The position numbers and the translations under genes are program-made. The notes beneath the pieces are model-generated. The model saw nothing but the letters and a program-made list of their open reading frames with translations. It made no database searches and had not been told where the DNA came from. A stretch of DNA of 64,000 bases from Linnemannia elongata (Eukaryota > Mortierellomycota > Mortierellomycetes > Mortierellales > Mortierellaceae). How positions within the stretch are numbered: the stretch's first letter is position 1; each line of letters opens with the position of its first letter. Below, piece after piece: positions 1-9,645 of the stretch. The stretch is from assembly GCA_036320915.1 (NCBI GenBank), contig JAXBDG010000019.1, forward strand, positions 806,001 to 870,000. The letters are read 5' to 3'.

Positions 1-702
1 ACTGCCTACAACTCTTATGGTCAACCGCAGTTCCAACAAGGATATTCGACTGCTGGGTACCCGGTGCAGCAACAAAACCCTTACGCTCAGGCGCCACCAG
101 TCTCCCACCAGCCTTACCATCAACCACAGCAGCAGCAGCACTACAGCCAACCATACACGACACAGGCGACACAGCCATCTCAAAGCCGCCATTTGCCCGC
201 ACCGGTTCCATCACAAAGTCATCAGAGCCACCCTCAGGACTTTACTCAGCAGCAGCGAATGGTTCAACAGCAGCAATTTGCACAGCAGCAGCAATACATG
301 GTCCAGCAACAGCAGCAGTTTGTTCCTCAGACGGCAGGCTACCACCAGCGGAGTCTTTCACACCCATCTCAGCCGACGCATCAGCCTCAGCAACCGCAAC
401 AACAGTATCAGCCTCCTTCGCCATTGACAGTTGTGGCATCTCAACCATATGCCGCTGTGAGTTCCACATACCAACAGCAGACTTACATGCCTCCTTCCAG
501 TGTGGCATATAGCGCAAGTGGTCATGGCTCGTCGCTGTCGAACGCGTCTTCACACGGATCGACGACTGCAATGGAGGGCGTTGGACTAGGGCTTTCGGGT
601 GTGACGGCTGCTCATCATGGACGTGTCACTGCCCCAGCAGGAATGGCGGGTGTTGTTGCCTCAGGTCCTGCAGGCTACATGAACGGCAACTTGCAGACCT
701 AG
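1..702 (+). CDS. Gln/Pro-rich protein, C-terminal part (5' truncated by window edge)
   Basis: The frame is open from base 1 to a TAG at 700-702, so about 233 C-terminal residues are visible and the start lies upstream. The visible part is almost wholly low complexity: Gln runs, Gln-Pro, His-Gln and Tyr-rich stretches, then a Ser/Gly/Ala-rich end finishing in GNLQT. No globular domain, membrane span or catalytic motif is visible. Such tails are common on fungal transcription co-factors, RNA-binding and endocytic adaptor proteins, but the family-defining part is outside the window, so no function is assigned. Poly-T (740-762) and poly-A (830-871) tracts follow the stop. Confidence 0.75.
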   Translation, partial: TAYNSYGQPQFQQGYSTAGYPVQQQNPYAQAPPVSHQPYHQPQQQQHYSQPYTTQATQPSQSRHLPAPVPSQSHQSHPQDFTQQQRMVQQQQFAQQQQYMVQQQQQFVPQTAGYHQRSLSHPSQPTHQPQQPQQQYQPPSPLTVVASQPYAAVSSTYQQQTYMPPSSVAYSASGHGSSLSNASSHGSTTAMEGVGLGLSGVTAAHHGRVTAPAGMAGVVASGPAGYMNGNLQT

Positions 703-827
703 AAAAAAAAGATACACTTACACACCTAGCATTCATTCTTTTTTTTTTTTTTTTTTTTTTTTTCCTTTCGTCTTCATTTTTGCGATTGCTCAGACGCTTT
801 TTTGTTCATAGGTTCTGGTAGAGCGAA

Positions 828-875
<48 letters not shown>

Positions 876-2747
876 CCATTTCATTCCAAGTCTGTATTTT
901 TGGGGGTGTTCGCCTTGTTACCGTTACAATTGGTGGCGCGTTCTCCTTAGCCTGCCGAACAAATGCAAACATGATCTGACTGAAAACGATTGTGTGGTTG
1001 TTTATTGCTGATTTTTGGAGGGGACAAGGAAGGTGATGGATAGACAAAAGTACAACACTGTTGGACAAGCACCCCTCACTTGACCAGCAACAAGTTGCCC
1101 CTGCATGATCTACGTGAGGTTTTTTTTTTTTTTTTTTTTTTTTGACAACACGACAAGATCAGAGAGGTTAACCGCCCCATCGATCAGTTGAAGCCGCCTG
1201 TCTTTCTCAACTCGCGTCTGGTACTGTCGCTCCATGAGTTGTACCAGCGGGGAGATGTGTGAGGCTTTGGGTGTAGTGAAAGCAGCAAGGCATGTAGGAT
1301 TCAAGATAAGCGCCCTCAAACGAATCGTTACTTCCTATCGGTCTAGGGATGTTGTATATAAAGCAACAAGGGTCAGTTTAAGTTCTCTTGCATCAATTTG
1401 TTTGCCAGCCTCACCTTTATTCATTTGACACACATTATATCGCTGTTGCTAATTTCTCCATCTTGCTTTCGTCATCAGTACATTCACTTCCCAAACGCAG
1501 TGAACTCTTCTTTAGCAACCACTGTTTAGCGAGAGGGGGCAGAGAGGCGGGAAGTCGAGCGTGGCAGGATGGCAAACTGGATACAAGTTCAGAATTATCC
1601 CTTTTGCATTTTTAACCTTTGCGACTTTCGCCTAACGTTCATTTTTTTTTTTTTTTTTGGTATCTCGGAACTTTGGAAGAGGTGACCATGCCCACTTTCG
1701 CAAGTAAATTTGGCTACCACTCGGAAGCGGATGCACATCCAGCATACTTAGACTTGGTCGCATCCACAAGCCTGCCCCAAGCTCCACGTGCACGGCTGTA
1801 GGCTGACTACAGCCTTTGGAAGAACAACCTGGCTTTGTGAGCGGGGTTTGCATAAGTGTGGAGCAAAAATGTTGTCCTGAATAGCTGTCTAATCGGGGTT
1901 TGGTGGCTAAAACAATATTATAATGTGCAATAATTCTATTATTTTTTTATTATGCAGAGCACTCCACTGGTTTCTACAGCATGCCGGTTTGCTACTGCGT
2001 TCATTACACCCGAGGGCATGAACGTCTTCCCCCTTTGCCGCTCCTGTTAAGTAATGGTTGCTACAATACATTTGCCTTTGATTGCAACTTTTACTTGCCT
2101 GTATTAGAGGGTCATGATGAAAAGTATTGTACGAGGGGGCGATATTGAAATGACCTTGCCTATGAAAGAGGAATACAATCAACTGGAGTTAAGATTTTAG
2201 ATAAGTGGCAGGTGTTGCCGCTGAGAGCAAGGAGTGGGAGTGGTGGCAAGGATTAATGCACAGGCGTTAAGAAAATAGGGACAGAGAAGGTCAACGATGG
2301 CCAATGATGGCCAATGTGAAAAGGGGGCAAAGGAAAAGGGTGGCTAATTAATGATTACAAAAGATTGCAATGTGAAGCCATGGGCGTGTTGGGTTGGTGG
2401 TGACTCGACAAATATTATTTCCTGGCGCAATAGGAAAGACAGTTGATCACCTCATAGACACTACTCCCGTGCATGTAAGGGTCTAGTGCAAAATCAATTT
2501 CCACGCCCATCGCAGATTCGTTCTTACTTTCCCTCTTTGTTTCTCTCTCACACAGGAATCTCGCTCAAATCGGCAATTATTTACTTTTTAGATAAAGCAA
2601 AGAAAATAAAGAGGGCTACATGATACATGAACGATGGCTGAATAGCAATAAACGAGGTGGATGATCCGATATTGAATCGGCGTTTTCTAATTTACATGGG
2701 AGATATGAGGGCTGGATGATTGTTTTCGAGAGGCACTTGTCTAAAGC
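703..2747. other. Intergenic, low complexity, with one coding-like fragment
   Basis: About 2 kb without a convincing gene. It holds homopolymer tracts (T at 740-762, A at 830-871, T at about 1121-1143 and 1642-1659). A TATATAAAG box lies near 1351 but no supported ORF follows it. On the minus strand, about 1110-1333, a short open stretch with normal-looking amino-acid composition is preceded by an acceptor-like CGATAG and ends directly in a poly-A tract; it is discussed under findings. Nothing else is recognised. Confidence 0.5.
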
Positions 2748-3812
2748 TTATTCCGAGTAGGATGGAACACGTGGGAGTCCGGTGCCAGGTCCTCCCTGTG
2801 GGTGAATAGCTTCTGGGTGCTGTTGCTGTTGCTGATGTGCTGGTTGCAGTGGAGGTAGCTGTGCGGATGGTGGTGGAGCTATTGTCGAACTTGACGAGGA
2901 GGATGACATCAATACGCCGCCCATCCTCGATGCCGCTTGATCCACTTGCTGCTCCTGCTGTCCTTGGATGTCTTCTTGTCCTTGCTCTGGCACTTCGTGC
3001 GACGATGGATATTCACCACCTTCAGCAAGCTGTTGTTGTTGTGCCTGTTGTTCCTGTTGGCGTGGGGGTCGCAGGTTGGCCATATCAATGATGACGGCTT
3101 GGTTCGATCGTGCCTTTGGCATATATGGCGGCAGGGGCTCCATCTCCAGCTCGACCTCGTCTCCCTCAATTTCATCATCATTAATTCCCACGACCCTTCT
3201 CCTCCTTCCTGCTCCTGAGGTTCCTGGTTCTCCAGCGGCGCCCTCCAATGATAAATCCGGTCGATACTCCACAACACCATTCGCCTCTGCGGCCGCTTGA
3301 GCCGCACGCGCACGACTTGCCAGAACATGATCGTCCTCCTCGATTGCCCATCCCATCTCCTGTCTATAGACTTTATCCCGGTTCCGCTTATCCGTCAACA
3401 AGCCCTCGGCGAACATCAACACCGTCCAGACCACCTCAACCCCAGATACCGACAATTGCATTATACAACGGCCTGATCCTCCAGCGAACATCTCAGCATT
3501 ACACCCATTATTCCCCAGAATCTTCACCAAGGGTCCCATACCATACACCCAACTCAACACAAACGCGCTGCAGATAAGGGACATGCGATAGACTGGAGAA
3601 AGAGGTCGATGGTTGGTGGAGTTGTTGGAGTAGAGGGAGTAGGAGTATGAGAAGAAGAGGGTGGCATTTAGAGCGAGTTGTTGGAGGATGTTGAAGTCCG
3701 GGCCGGGTTCTCTTGGATAGGAAGAGAGGGTTATAAAGCAACCGACGGTTAGGAGGGCGATTGAGCCGCGGAGGAAGGGGACAGCCTTGTAGAGGGTTTG
3801 GGGGGTTGGCAT
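2748..3812 (-). CDS. Four-span membrane protein with Pro/Gln-rich (L/P)PxY tail (family member A)
   Basis: Single-exon, 354 residues. By eye there are four hydrophobic segments in the first 140 residues, about 14-31, 43-60, 77-98 and 120-137, a MARVEL-like layout. Between spans 3 and 4 sits G103-C104, then C116, Q119-L120, W129 and E136-G137. The spacing is identical in the proteins at 25352-25870 and 27476-28657 of this window. The roughly 210-residue cytoplasmic tail is acidic, then Gln/Ser/Pro-rich. It carries EPLPPY followed by a PK and ends in PSYSE; the paralog at 27.5 kb has EPLPKY...PK and ends in PSYSA. These are (L/P)PxY-like WW-domain ligands, so a membrane adaptor for an Rsp5/Nedd4 ligase is a possible role (inference). 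The exact family is unknown. Confidence 0.8.
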   Translation of the reverse strand: MPTPQTLYKAVPFLRGSIALLTVGCFITLSSYPREPGPDFNILQQLALNATLFFSYSYSLYSNNSTNHRPLSPVYRMSLICSAFVLSWVYGMGPLVKILGNNGCNAEMFAGGSGRCIMQLSVSGVEVVWTVLMFAEGLLTDKRNRDKVYRQEMGWAIEEDDHVLASRARAAQAAAEANGVVEYRPDLSLEGAAGEPGTSGAGRRRRVVGINDDEIEGDEVELEMEPLPPYMPKARSNQAVIIDMANLRPPRQQEQQAQQQQLAEGGEYPSSHEVPEQGQEDIQGQQEQQVDQAASRMGGVLMSSSSSSSTIAPPPSAQLPPLQPAHQQQQQHPEAIHPQGGPGTGLPRVPSYSE

Positions 3813-4338
3813 TTTGTAAGGAGGGTGTTTTGTGTGAGAGGAGGTGGGAGGGAAGGGGGGGGGGAGAGGCGGTAGGAGGGGGGTTGTCCTCGCGAGCGAG
3901 GAAAGGTTGGTGAAGAGAAAAGCGGTTTAGGCTGTATTAAGAGGGGAAAGAGAGAAAAGGGGAGAAAGAGAGAGAGGAAAAAGTAGAAAAAAGCGAAGGG
4001 TAGGAGTCGGGAAAAATGAGGGAGAGGTTAGGTGGAAGAGGTTGATTGTCGACTTTGGTGTTCCTGGGTATTGTAAGGAGGACGGCTGGCGGCTGATTGT
4101 CGACTTTGGTATTCCTGGATATTGTACGAGTGTCGTAAAGGTGTTGCAAGGAGGGCGGTGTCGTTGAAAAAGGTAAAGAAAGACCAGTAGGAGTGAAGTG
4201 AAGACAGGAGAAGAAAGAAAGCAATTGAAAAGAGAAGGAACGAAAGGAGCAAGTCAAAAACAACAAAAGAAAAGTCTTATCGAAGATGATAACAGGAACA
4301 CAACTCGGCACACAGAAACTGCCCAACCTCAATGCATA

Positions 4339-4390
<52 letters not shown>

Positions 4391-5005
4391 AGGCTCGTAT
4401 GACGCCTGGGTCTTAATCGCCAAATTACTTTTATCCGCCGTTTTGTGCAGAGATTGCTCTGATTTTTTTTTCACACCCATCCAGGCCAGGCCAGACACAG
4501 GGTCTCGTTTCTCCGTGTGTGTTTTTTGTATGTGGTGTGCATATATCGATAATTTCTCTCCCCCGGCCCGTCTATCCTTCCAGCCCTTCCATTCTGCCTC
4601 GTCCCATTTTTTTGTTGCCTGTGCGCCCATCACTCTTTCAATTTGCAATCGTGATTGGAGGTGTAAGAGTGAGGGCGTAACTCCATTCTGAAGTCGCGCG
4701 TTTATTCGTTCATTCATTAATTCGTTCGTTTGTTCGTTCAACACCCGGCAAACAAACAAGAACACGGCCACGCTCCACGCACAACGCACAGGAGGTGTGG
4801 CGGTGTTAGTGAACATCCTCTCACTTCTCATCGTCATAAACGAGTCCTTACCAAAACCATTGTCAGGAAGCAGTAAAAGAGAAATGGAAACAACGGAAGG
4901 AATTTGTATTGTGCGCGTGAGTGTATGTGCTAATGGTGCATACTTTATCTTTCCCTTCCTTGATGTCATATCCACTTCCTCTTCTCTCATCATCCTACGC
5001 ATCAT
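3813..5005. other. Intergenic: promoter side of the 3812 gene and 3' side of the TDP1-like gene
   Basis: Purine-rich on the plus strand near 3830-4290 (a pyrimidine-rich leader for the minus-strand gene). A near-identical unit of about 38 nt starting GATTGTCGACTTTGG occurs at 4044-4080 and 4094-4130 (period about 50). A 49-nt poly-A tract spans 4340-4388. No supported ORF: the longer open frames run through the homopolymer or are low complexity. Confidence 0.5.
4044..4130. repeat. Tandem promoter repeat carrying TCGACTTTGG
   Basis: Two copies of a roughly 38-nt unit with a 50-nt period, about 235-320 bp upstream of the minus-strand start codon at 3812. Each copy contains TCGACTTTGG followed by TGTTCCTGG or TATTCCTGG. 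The core recurs upstream of the 25870 gene and of the 20042 gene. Confidence 0.6.
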
Positions 5006-8000
5006 TTACAGGAGATCAGACCAGGGCTCATCCTCGGCATAGTACTGTTTCACCGGCCGCCGGTAGGGGACAGGCAACGGTCCAAAGAACGTTTGGTCGG
5101 GTTCATCGTCCGCGCCACGTCCACTGCCTCGGTACCTCCGATTTAGTTCCTCCATCTCGTCTTCCGTCTCAATCATATATACCACCCCGAGCTCCCAGTT
5201 GCGGATATTGATGCACAGTCCTTGCAAAGCCCCGGTCCGCTTGTTCGACATAGTACCCCATGCCGATTCCGTGCAATTCGCGCTCCTATAAAGTGATTAG
5301 ATAGGAGTTAATGCGCATAAGCTAATATGACAGCGAATGTCACAATAGGAGCTACGTCCTCATATGAGCACAGACGAAAGCAGTAATGAAGAAGAGACGT
5401 ACCCGACATAGAACCAGCCTGCCAGCTTCCGAGGATCATTCGATTGTGGCGGCGGTAGTCTGCTGCTAAGGGTTGGCTTTGGCTGTGCTGCCTTGGCCAG
5501 TATCACCTAATTTTAAACGTCAGCAGAGCCGGGAATGATGTCATTTAGAGTCCCTTCCAACAAACATGGAATCTGTCGCATTAGTAAAAGAAAATCACTC
5601 TTAACTCACCTTGGTGTGCATCAAAGAGCCTTGGTGACGCCCAACAAGCTCGAAATCATGCATGACGATTCTCGGGAACGTGTTTAAGGTCCAGTACTCG
5701 CGCCTCAAGCAAACAGTTCCAGCCCCAAGCTCTCCCAGTCGGCTGTGCGCGACATGATCTTGCGTTGGGAAGATGATTTTTATGGGCGGAACTCGTTCAT
5801 CAACATCGACCTTTATCCGCGGCCTGGGTGTGTATCCACGACTTGCCCTGTATATCTCTGCAAGGAACTTGACCGTCAATTTTCCCAATGAACTCGTCTA
5901 TATATGTTTCGTCACGCAGAAAGAGCGTTCAAGATGCGAAATGAGTTATATGAAGTAACTCCACATTGTACTTAACAAATGTAATATTGAACATCACAGG
6001 TACCTGGTATTCCATGTCCCATTCCTGAGTCTCAGTAGTCCTTGTCTGCATGACTTTTGCTAGGCGGGCAATGCCATAAGTATGACGAGCATCAACTCGG
6101 TGCCATCCTTGAACCGCTGGGACCAAGACAACCTAAGTATGTGCATGCGATTTCGCAGTAACAAGAAGAATGAAGCTGTTAGCAAACAGGTCCTTACGAC
6201 CTAACAGCATTGCATGTCGTCATAACTGACTAAGCGCAAATACCTTGGCCGGACGAAAGTCAATGCGTCCCACGGCGCGGAGTATCTTGTCAGGGAGCTC
6301 CATGGCCGTCATAAAGGCAAGTAATGTCGATCCAAACTCTCCCAGCTGCTCAGGGCTGTCCGACGATAACATTTCAAAGTCCTGGACATAGAGCGTGTTC
6401 ACCAATTGTTCCCAGTCATGGCGCACCTACGAAGAAAGGCGAGAACATGCAGAGCCTTAGTCGAAACCGTACACATTATTAGGAGTGCAGTATATGATTG
6501 AAAAAAGTGCATAAGTCTTACCAGATTGGCGGAGGAAATGACTATTCTGACGAAGGTAGGGTAGAAGAGAACCATGAGCTTGGCGTGAAAGCTACCAAAC
6601 TCTCCAAGTGGTGGGTGCACATACAATGCCTTTTCGATTGTCTGGTAGCCCTTCTAAGGTATTAAAACAAGCATTTGTACACTGTAAATAATATCTAGTT
6701 TAGGGTCGCAGTGAATAAATATACCTCCACATGCAGTAAGCAAAACAAGGCATTACCACTTCGTCATTTCGTGCTTTCCAGGTTTTGACGCGGCACTGTG
6801 GGATGCTGTGGGGGATGTAGGCGTTCAGCCAATCCTCTTCAAGGTCCATGGTGGTCAGAATAGCCTTCGTCAGGTGGTTTCTGTTGACTAGGTCCTGAAA
6901 GCGCACATCCCACTTGCCAAGAGTCGTTCCAAGAATGTGTGTATTTCTGAATGACGCGGTGTGGTACTTTGCAGGGTATGCGGCTGATGAAGAGGATGGC
7001 ATCTCGAATGCGGCTCTTCTTGTCGACGGCGAGGATGGCGATGTAGGATGATTTCTGGGCGTTGGTACATATTGTGCTTGTAGGCGCGATGGTGCTGACT
7101 TGGATGCAGACAAAGGTGCTGATAATGATGCTGATGATGATGGTCTTGCTGATGTCGATGACGACGGTCTTGCTGATGTTGATGATGATGGTCTTGCTGG
7201 TGTTGTTGATGATGTGGGTATCGGTGAAGAAGATGCCTTGTATAGGCTTGGTGACGCTGCCGTTGGTGTTGCAGACGATCTGGGCCTTCCTGGGCTGCTG
7301 ACACTGTTGTTGAATGTGGGAGATGTAGGATGGTCAAGGGCCCGTCGCTTCTGTTCCCGGTCCTCGCTGAATTCCCGAGACGGGACCGCTCCATTCGAAA
7401 GTGCTCGCTTCTTGATTCGTTCCTGGCGCTCCCGTTCCATCTCTGCTCGACTCATACCAAAGATCGCGGCCGGTGACGAAAGTGCCCTCTCTACTACTGC
7501 CACCTGAGGTACTGATGCTGTTTGTTGCGGTTGTGATAGATGCTGTCGTGAAGATCCCGGTGAAACAGTCGCTGAGGAGGCTTTGGAAGTTGCCAACGAG
7601 AGTTCCAGGGCTTTTTTTAAATCCTCGTCCATTTCGTCCTCGTCTTCATGGGCGTAGTCGTAGCTGCTACCACCGTTCATCACCGCCGCTGGTGATACTA
7701 CTGCTGAAAGGCTCCTTTCGAAACCCGACTCCTGAGACCGCATTGCTTGAGACGCCTCAGAAAGAGCCTGGACATACAGGAGATGGTCGTCTTCCATCGC
7801 CTCCTCGTCCAGACTCATATCATAGTTGTTTTGTGGCTCTCTGTACTCCATCTTTTCGGCCTTGACTTCTGGCTCTGGGTCATCTGTGAGGTCGATAAAC
7901 TCGATGTTCCTCGTAGTTGCTGCTGTTTGTTGTGGTAGTGGCGGTGGCGGTGGTTGGTACTGTTGTTGATGTTGTTGTTCTTGTCTTGCACGTGTGTTGT

Positions 8001-8079
8001 TGGCGCTATTGGCAGCTTCGAGAAGGGAAAGCCGGATGGCCTCTGCAATGTCTGCGTCTTCTTCGGGGCTGAAATCCAT
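5006..8079 (-). CDS. TDP1: Tyrosyl-DNA phosphodiesterase family protein with UIM and SIM motifs
   Basis: Model: complement(join(5006..5285, 5403..5506, 5610..5897, 6004..6132, 6244..6426, 6522..6653, 6757..8079)), 812 residues. The C-terminal half has both phospholipase-D-like HKN motifs of TDP1: H464-x-K466 with N484 in SSANL, and H683-x-K685 with N723 in GSANC. TDP1 hydrolyses 3'-phosphotyrosyl bonds left by trapped topoisomerase I, in the nucleus. The N-terminal 440 residues are disordered and hold a UIM at about 7-22, a SUMO-interaction core (FIDLTDD) at 61-67, a UIM-like stretch at about 96-111 and a clear UIM at about 150-165 (KKALELSLA). Further on is an ARPSSSTS octapeptide repeat. 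The open frame runs on upstream to 8382, but that part overlaps the divergent gene, so the Met at 8079 is preferred. It is adjacent head to head with the 8367 gene. Confidence 0.9.
7089..7205. repeat. 24-bp coding tandem repeat within the TDP1-like gene
   Basis: About three to four copies of a 24-bp unit (GATGATGATGGTCTTGCTG core on the plus strand), encoding consecutive ARPSSSTS octapeptides in the disordered linker of the TDP1-like protein. Copies differ by a few bases. Confidence 0.7.
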
Positions 8080-8366
8080 TGTTGCCTTTGGCAAAGTATT
8101 ATTTTCCTGTGCCTCTTGTTTATGTTGTTGCCGCTGGTTTGTGTGGGCGCTGAATGAAGCTGTCGTTGGCGCAAGGAGTGTGCAGCGATGACTTTTGTGT
8201 TTGAATGGTTTCCAACCGAAAAGCGTCGCTACTCGACACACAACACAGGGGTAAGGAAAGCCTAACGCAGTCACATGGTCTTTAACTTGTCCACGAAAAC
8301 GTGCGTGAAGTAGCGTGATCACCACTTTCTTACACTCTTCGAACCAGGAACAAAGGATCAGGCACA
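8080..8366. promoter_or_regulatory. Bidirectional promoter between TDP1-like and mitochondrial release-factor-like genes
   Basis: 287 bp separate the two divergent start codons (8079 minus, 8367 plus). No TATA box is obvious. Both genes probably share this control region, which is inferred from position only. Confidence 0.5.
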
Positions 8367-9254
8367 ATGAGCAAAGCGGCACTCATCCCCGCCTACTGTC
8401 AACAGTGCCTAGCAATCGTACGGAGGGCAGGCTCCACATCAACAACAACGGCAACTACAACAACTTCATGGGCAGCCCAGCGGATTAGACCTCGGACTAT
8501 ATTCTCGACTCAACAAGCACCCTCGGTCGCCTTTTCTAGTTCGCAGCAAGTCCGTGAAGCCTTCCTTCGCGCCGGACCGGGGCGGGAACTCGGATCTGCA
8601 GCCGCACGGAGACATCAGAGTCAACAAACATCTCAAACACCAGAAGAAGCCCACAACGAACTCGATTCCCTGTCGTCCGACTCTCCAATTGATACACCAC
8701 TCCTGGAATCCACACCCAAGTCCACCTCTCAAAAGTCAGCAATGCCACCATCACAGACGACAGGATACAAAGAGATCATCCTTCTCGAGACCGACTTTCG
8801 GGAACGGTTCATCAAAGGCGGCGGTAACGGCGGTCAAAAGATCAACAAGACAAACTCGAACGTCGAACTCAAGCATTTTGAGACTGGGATCGTTGTCCAG
8901 TGTCAGGCGACTCGGTCCTTGCCTCAGAACCGCAAGTTGGCTCGCCGGATCCTTGTGGAGAGATTGGACGAGTACTACAATGGCGATCTGTCGAAACGTG
9001 GACAAAAGGCGGAGAAGATTCGGGAGAAGAAGAAGAGGATGGCGCGCAAGTCTGCGAAGAAGTACCATGGCAGTGGCGGTGGTGTAGACGCAAAGAACGA
9101 GGATGAGGATGATGGCGATGATGGTTTTGAGCAGGTGGTAGAGGTGGATCCGAGAGTTGTGCCCGAGAGTACTATCCAATTAACAACTCTGGAAGAGGTC
9201 CTGGCCGGAGACAACAAGAAGCCGTCTCGTAGGAAATCTAGCCGTGCCCATTAA
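8367..9254 (+). CDS. Mitochondrial class-I release-factor-like protein (MTRFR/C12orf65/Pth4 type)
   Basis: Single-exon, 295 residues. Residues 1-60 are Arg/Ser/Thr-rich and nearly free of acidic residues, as in a mitochondrial presequence. The release-factor core includes FIKGGGNGGQKINKT with the GGQ at 155-157, the peptidyl-tRNA hydrolysis motif, followed by a Lys/Arg-rich helix (about 210-235) that binds ribosomes in this group. There is no codon-recognition domain, so it fits the short MTRFR/Pth4 class, which rescues stalled mitoribosomes, rather than mtRF1. The C-terminal tail is acidic (ENEDEDDGDD region) and then basic. The start is the first Met in the frame, close to the divergent TDP1-like gene. 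Confidence 0.88.
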   Translation: MSKAALIPAYCQQCLAIVRRAGSTSTTTATTTTSWAAQRIRPRTIFSTQQAPSVAFSSSQQVREAFLRAGPGRELGSAAARRHQSQQTSQTPEEAHNELDSLSSDSPIDTPLLESTPKSTSQKSAMPPSQTTGYKEIILLETDFRERFIKGGGNGGQKINKTNSNVELKHFETGIVVQCQATRSLPQNRKLARRILVERLDEYYNGDLSKRGQKAEKIREKKKRMARKSAKKYHGSGGGVDAKNEDEDDGDDGFEQVVEVDPRVVPESTIQLTTLEEVLAGDNKKPSRRKSSRAH

Positions 9255-9645
9255 AATGATTATATTATGGTTGCTGTTGTCGCTGGTAGAGTGATGAGTT
9301 GGCCGTTCTGTCTATTTACGATGGGACCAAGGAGACGGACAGGGAGGAGGAGGAGGCGTGAGCTAGACGATTTGCCATTGCTCGTTTCCAATATGAATTC
9401 AGTCGACAGTGACTTTGCCAAGTTGTGGCTCTCAATTTTACCCCTTTGAACTCTGCTTATTCGTTGAAGGTGTCAATTGAGACGTGGTAACTTCTCTTTC
9501 TTTTCTCCTTCCTTTCTTCTCCTCAACTTAACTCCCTCCCTCCTCCTTTCAACCATCCTTGCCAACTCCACCAACAACCTCACAGCGGCATTGACATCGT
9601 CATCTCTCTCTCGCATTCACCTTTGACGCCCTCTTTCATTCACAC
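9255..9645. other. Intergenic / F-box gene leader
   Basis: Strongly pyrimidine-rich from about 9490 to 9640 (CT-rich runs), typical of a fungal 5' leader. No ORF is supported. Confidence 0.5.

Noticed and set aside
7100..7507. Plus-strand frame with repeated DADDDGLADVDDDG-like peptides
   Set aside because: Antisense shadow of the 24-bp repeat in the TDP1-like gene.
8080..8382. Upstream in-frame extension of the TDP1-like protein
   Set aside because: It has a Met at 8382 but would overlap the start of the divergent release-factor-like gene, and its sequence (Cys/Val/Leu-rich) is unlike the conserved start with the first UIM; the Met at 8079 is preferred.
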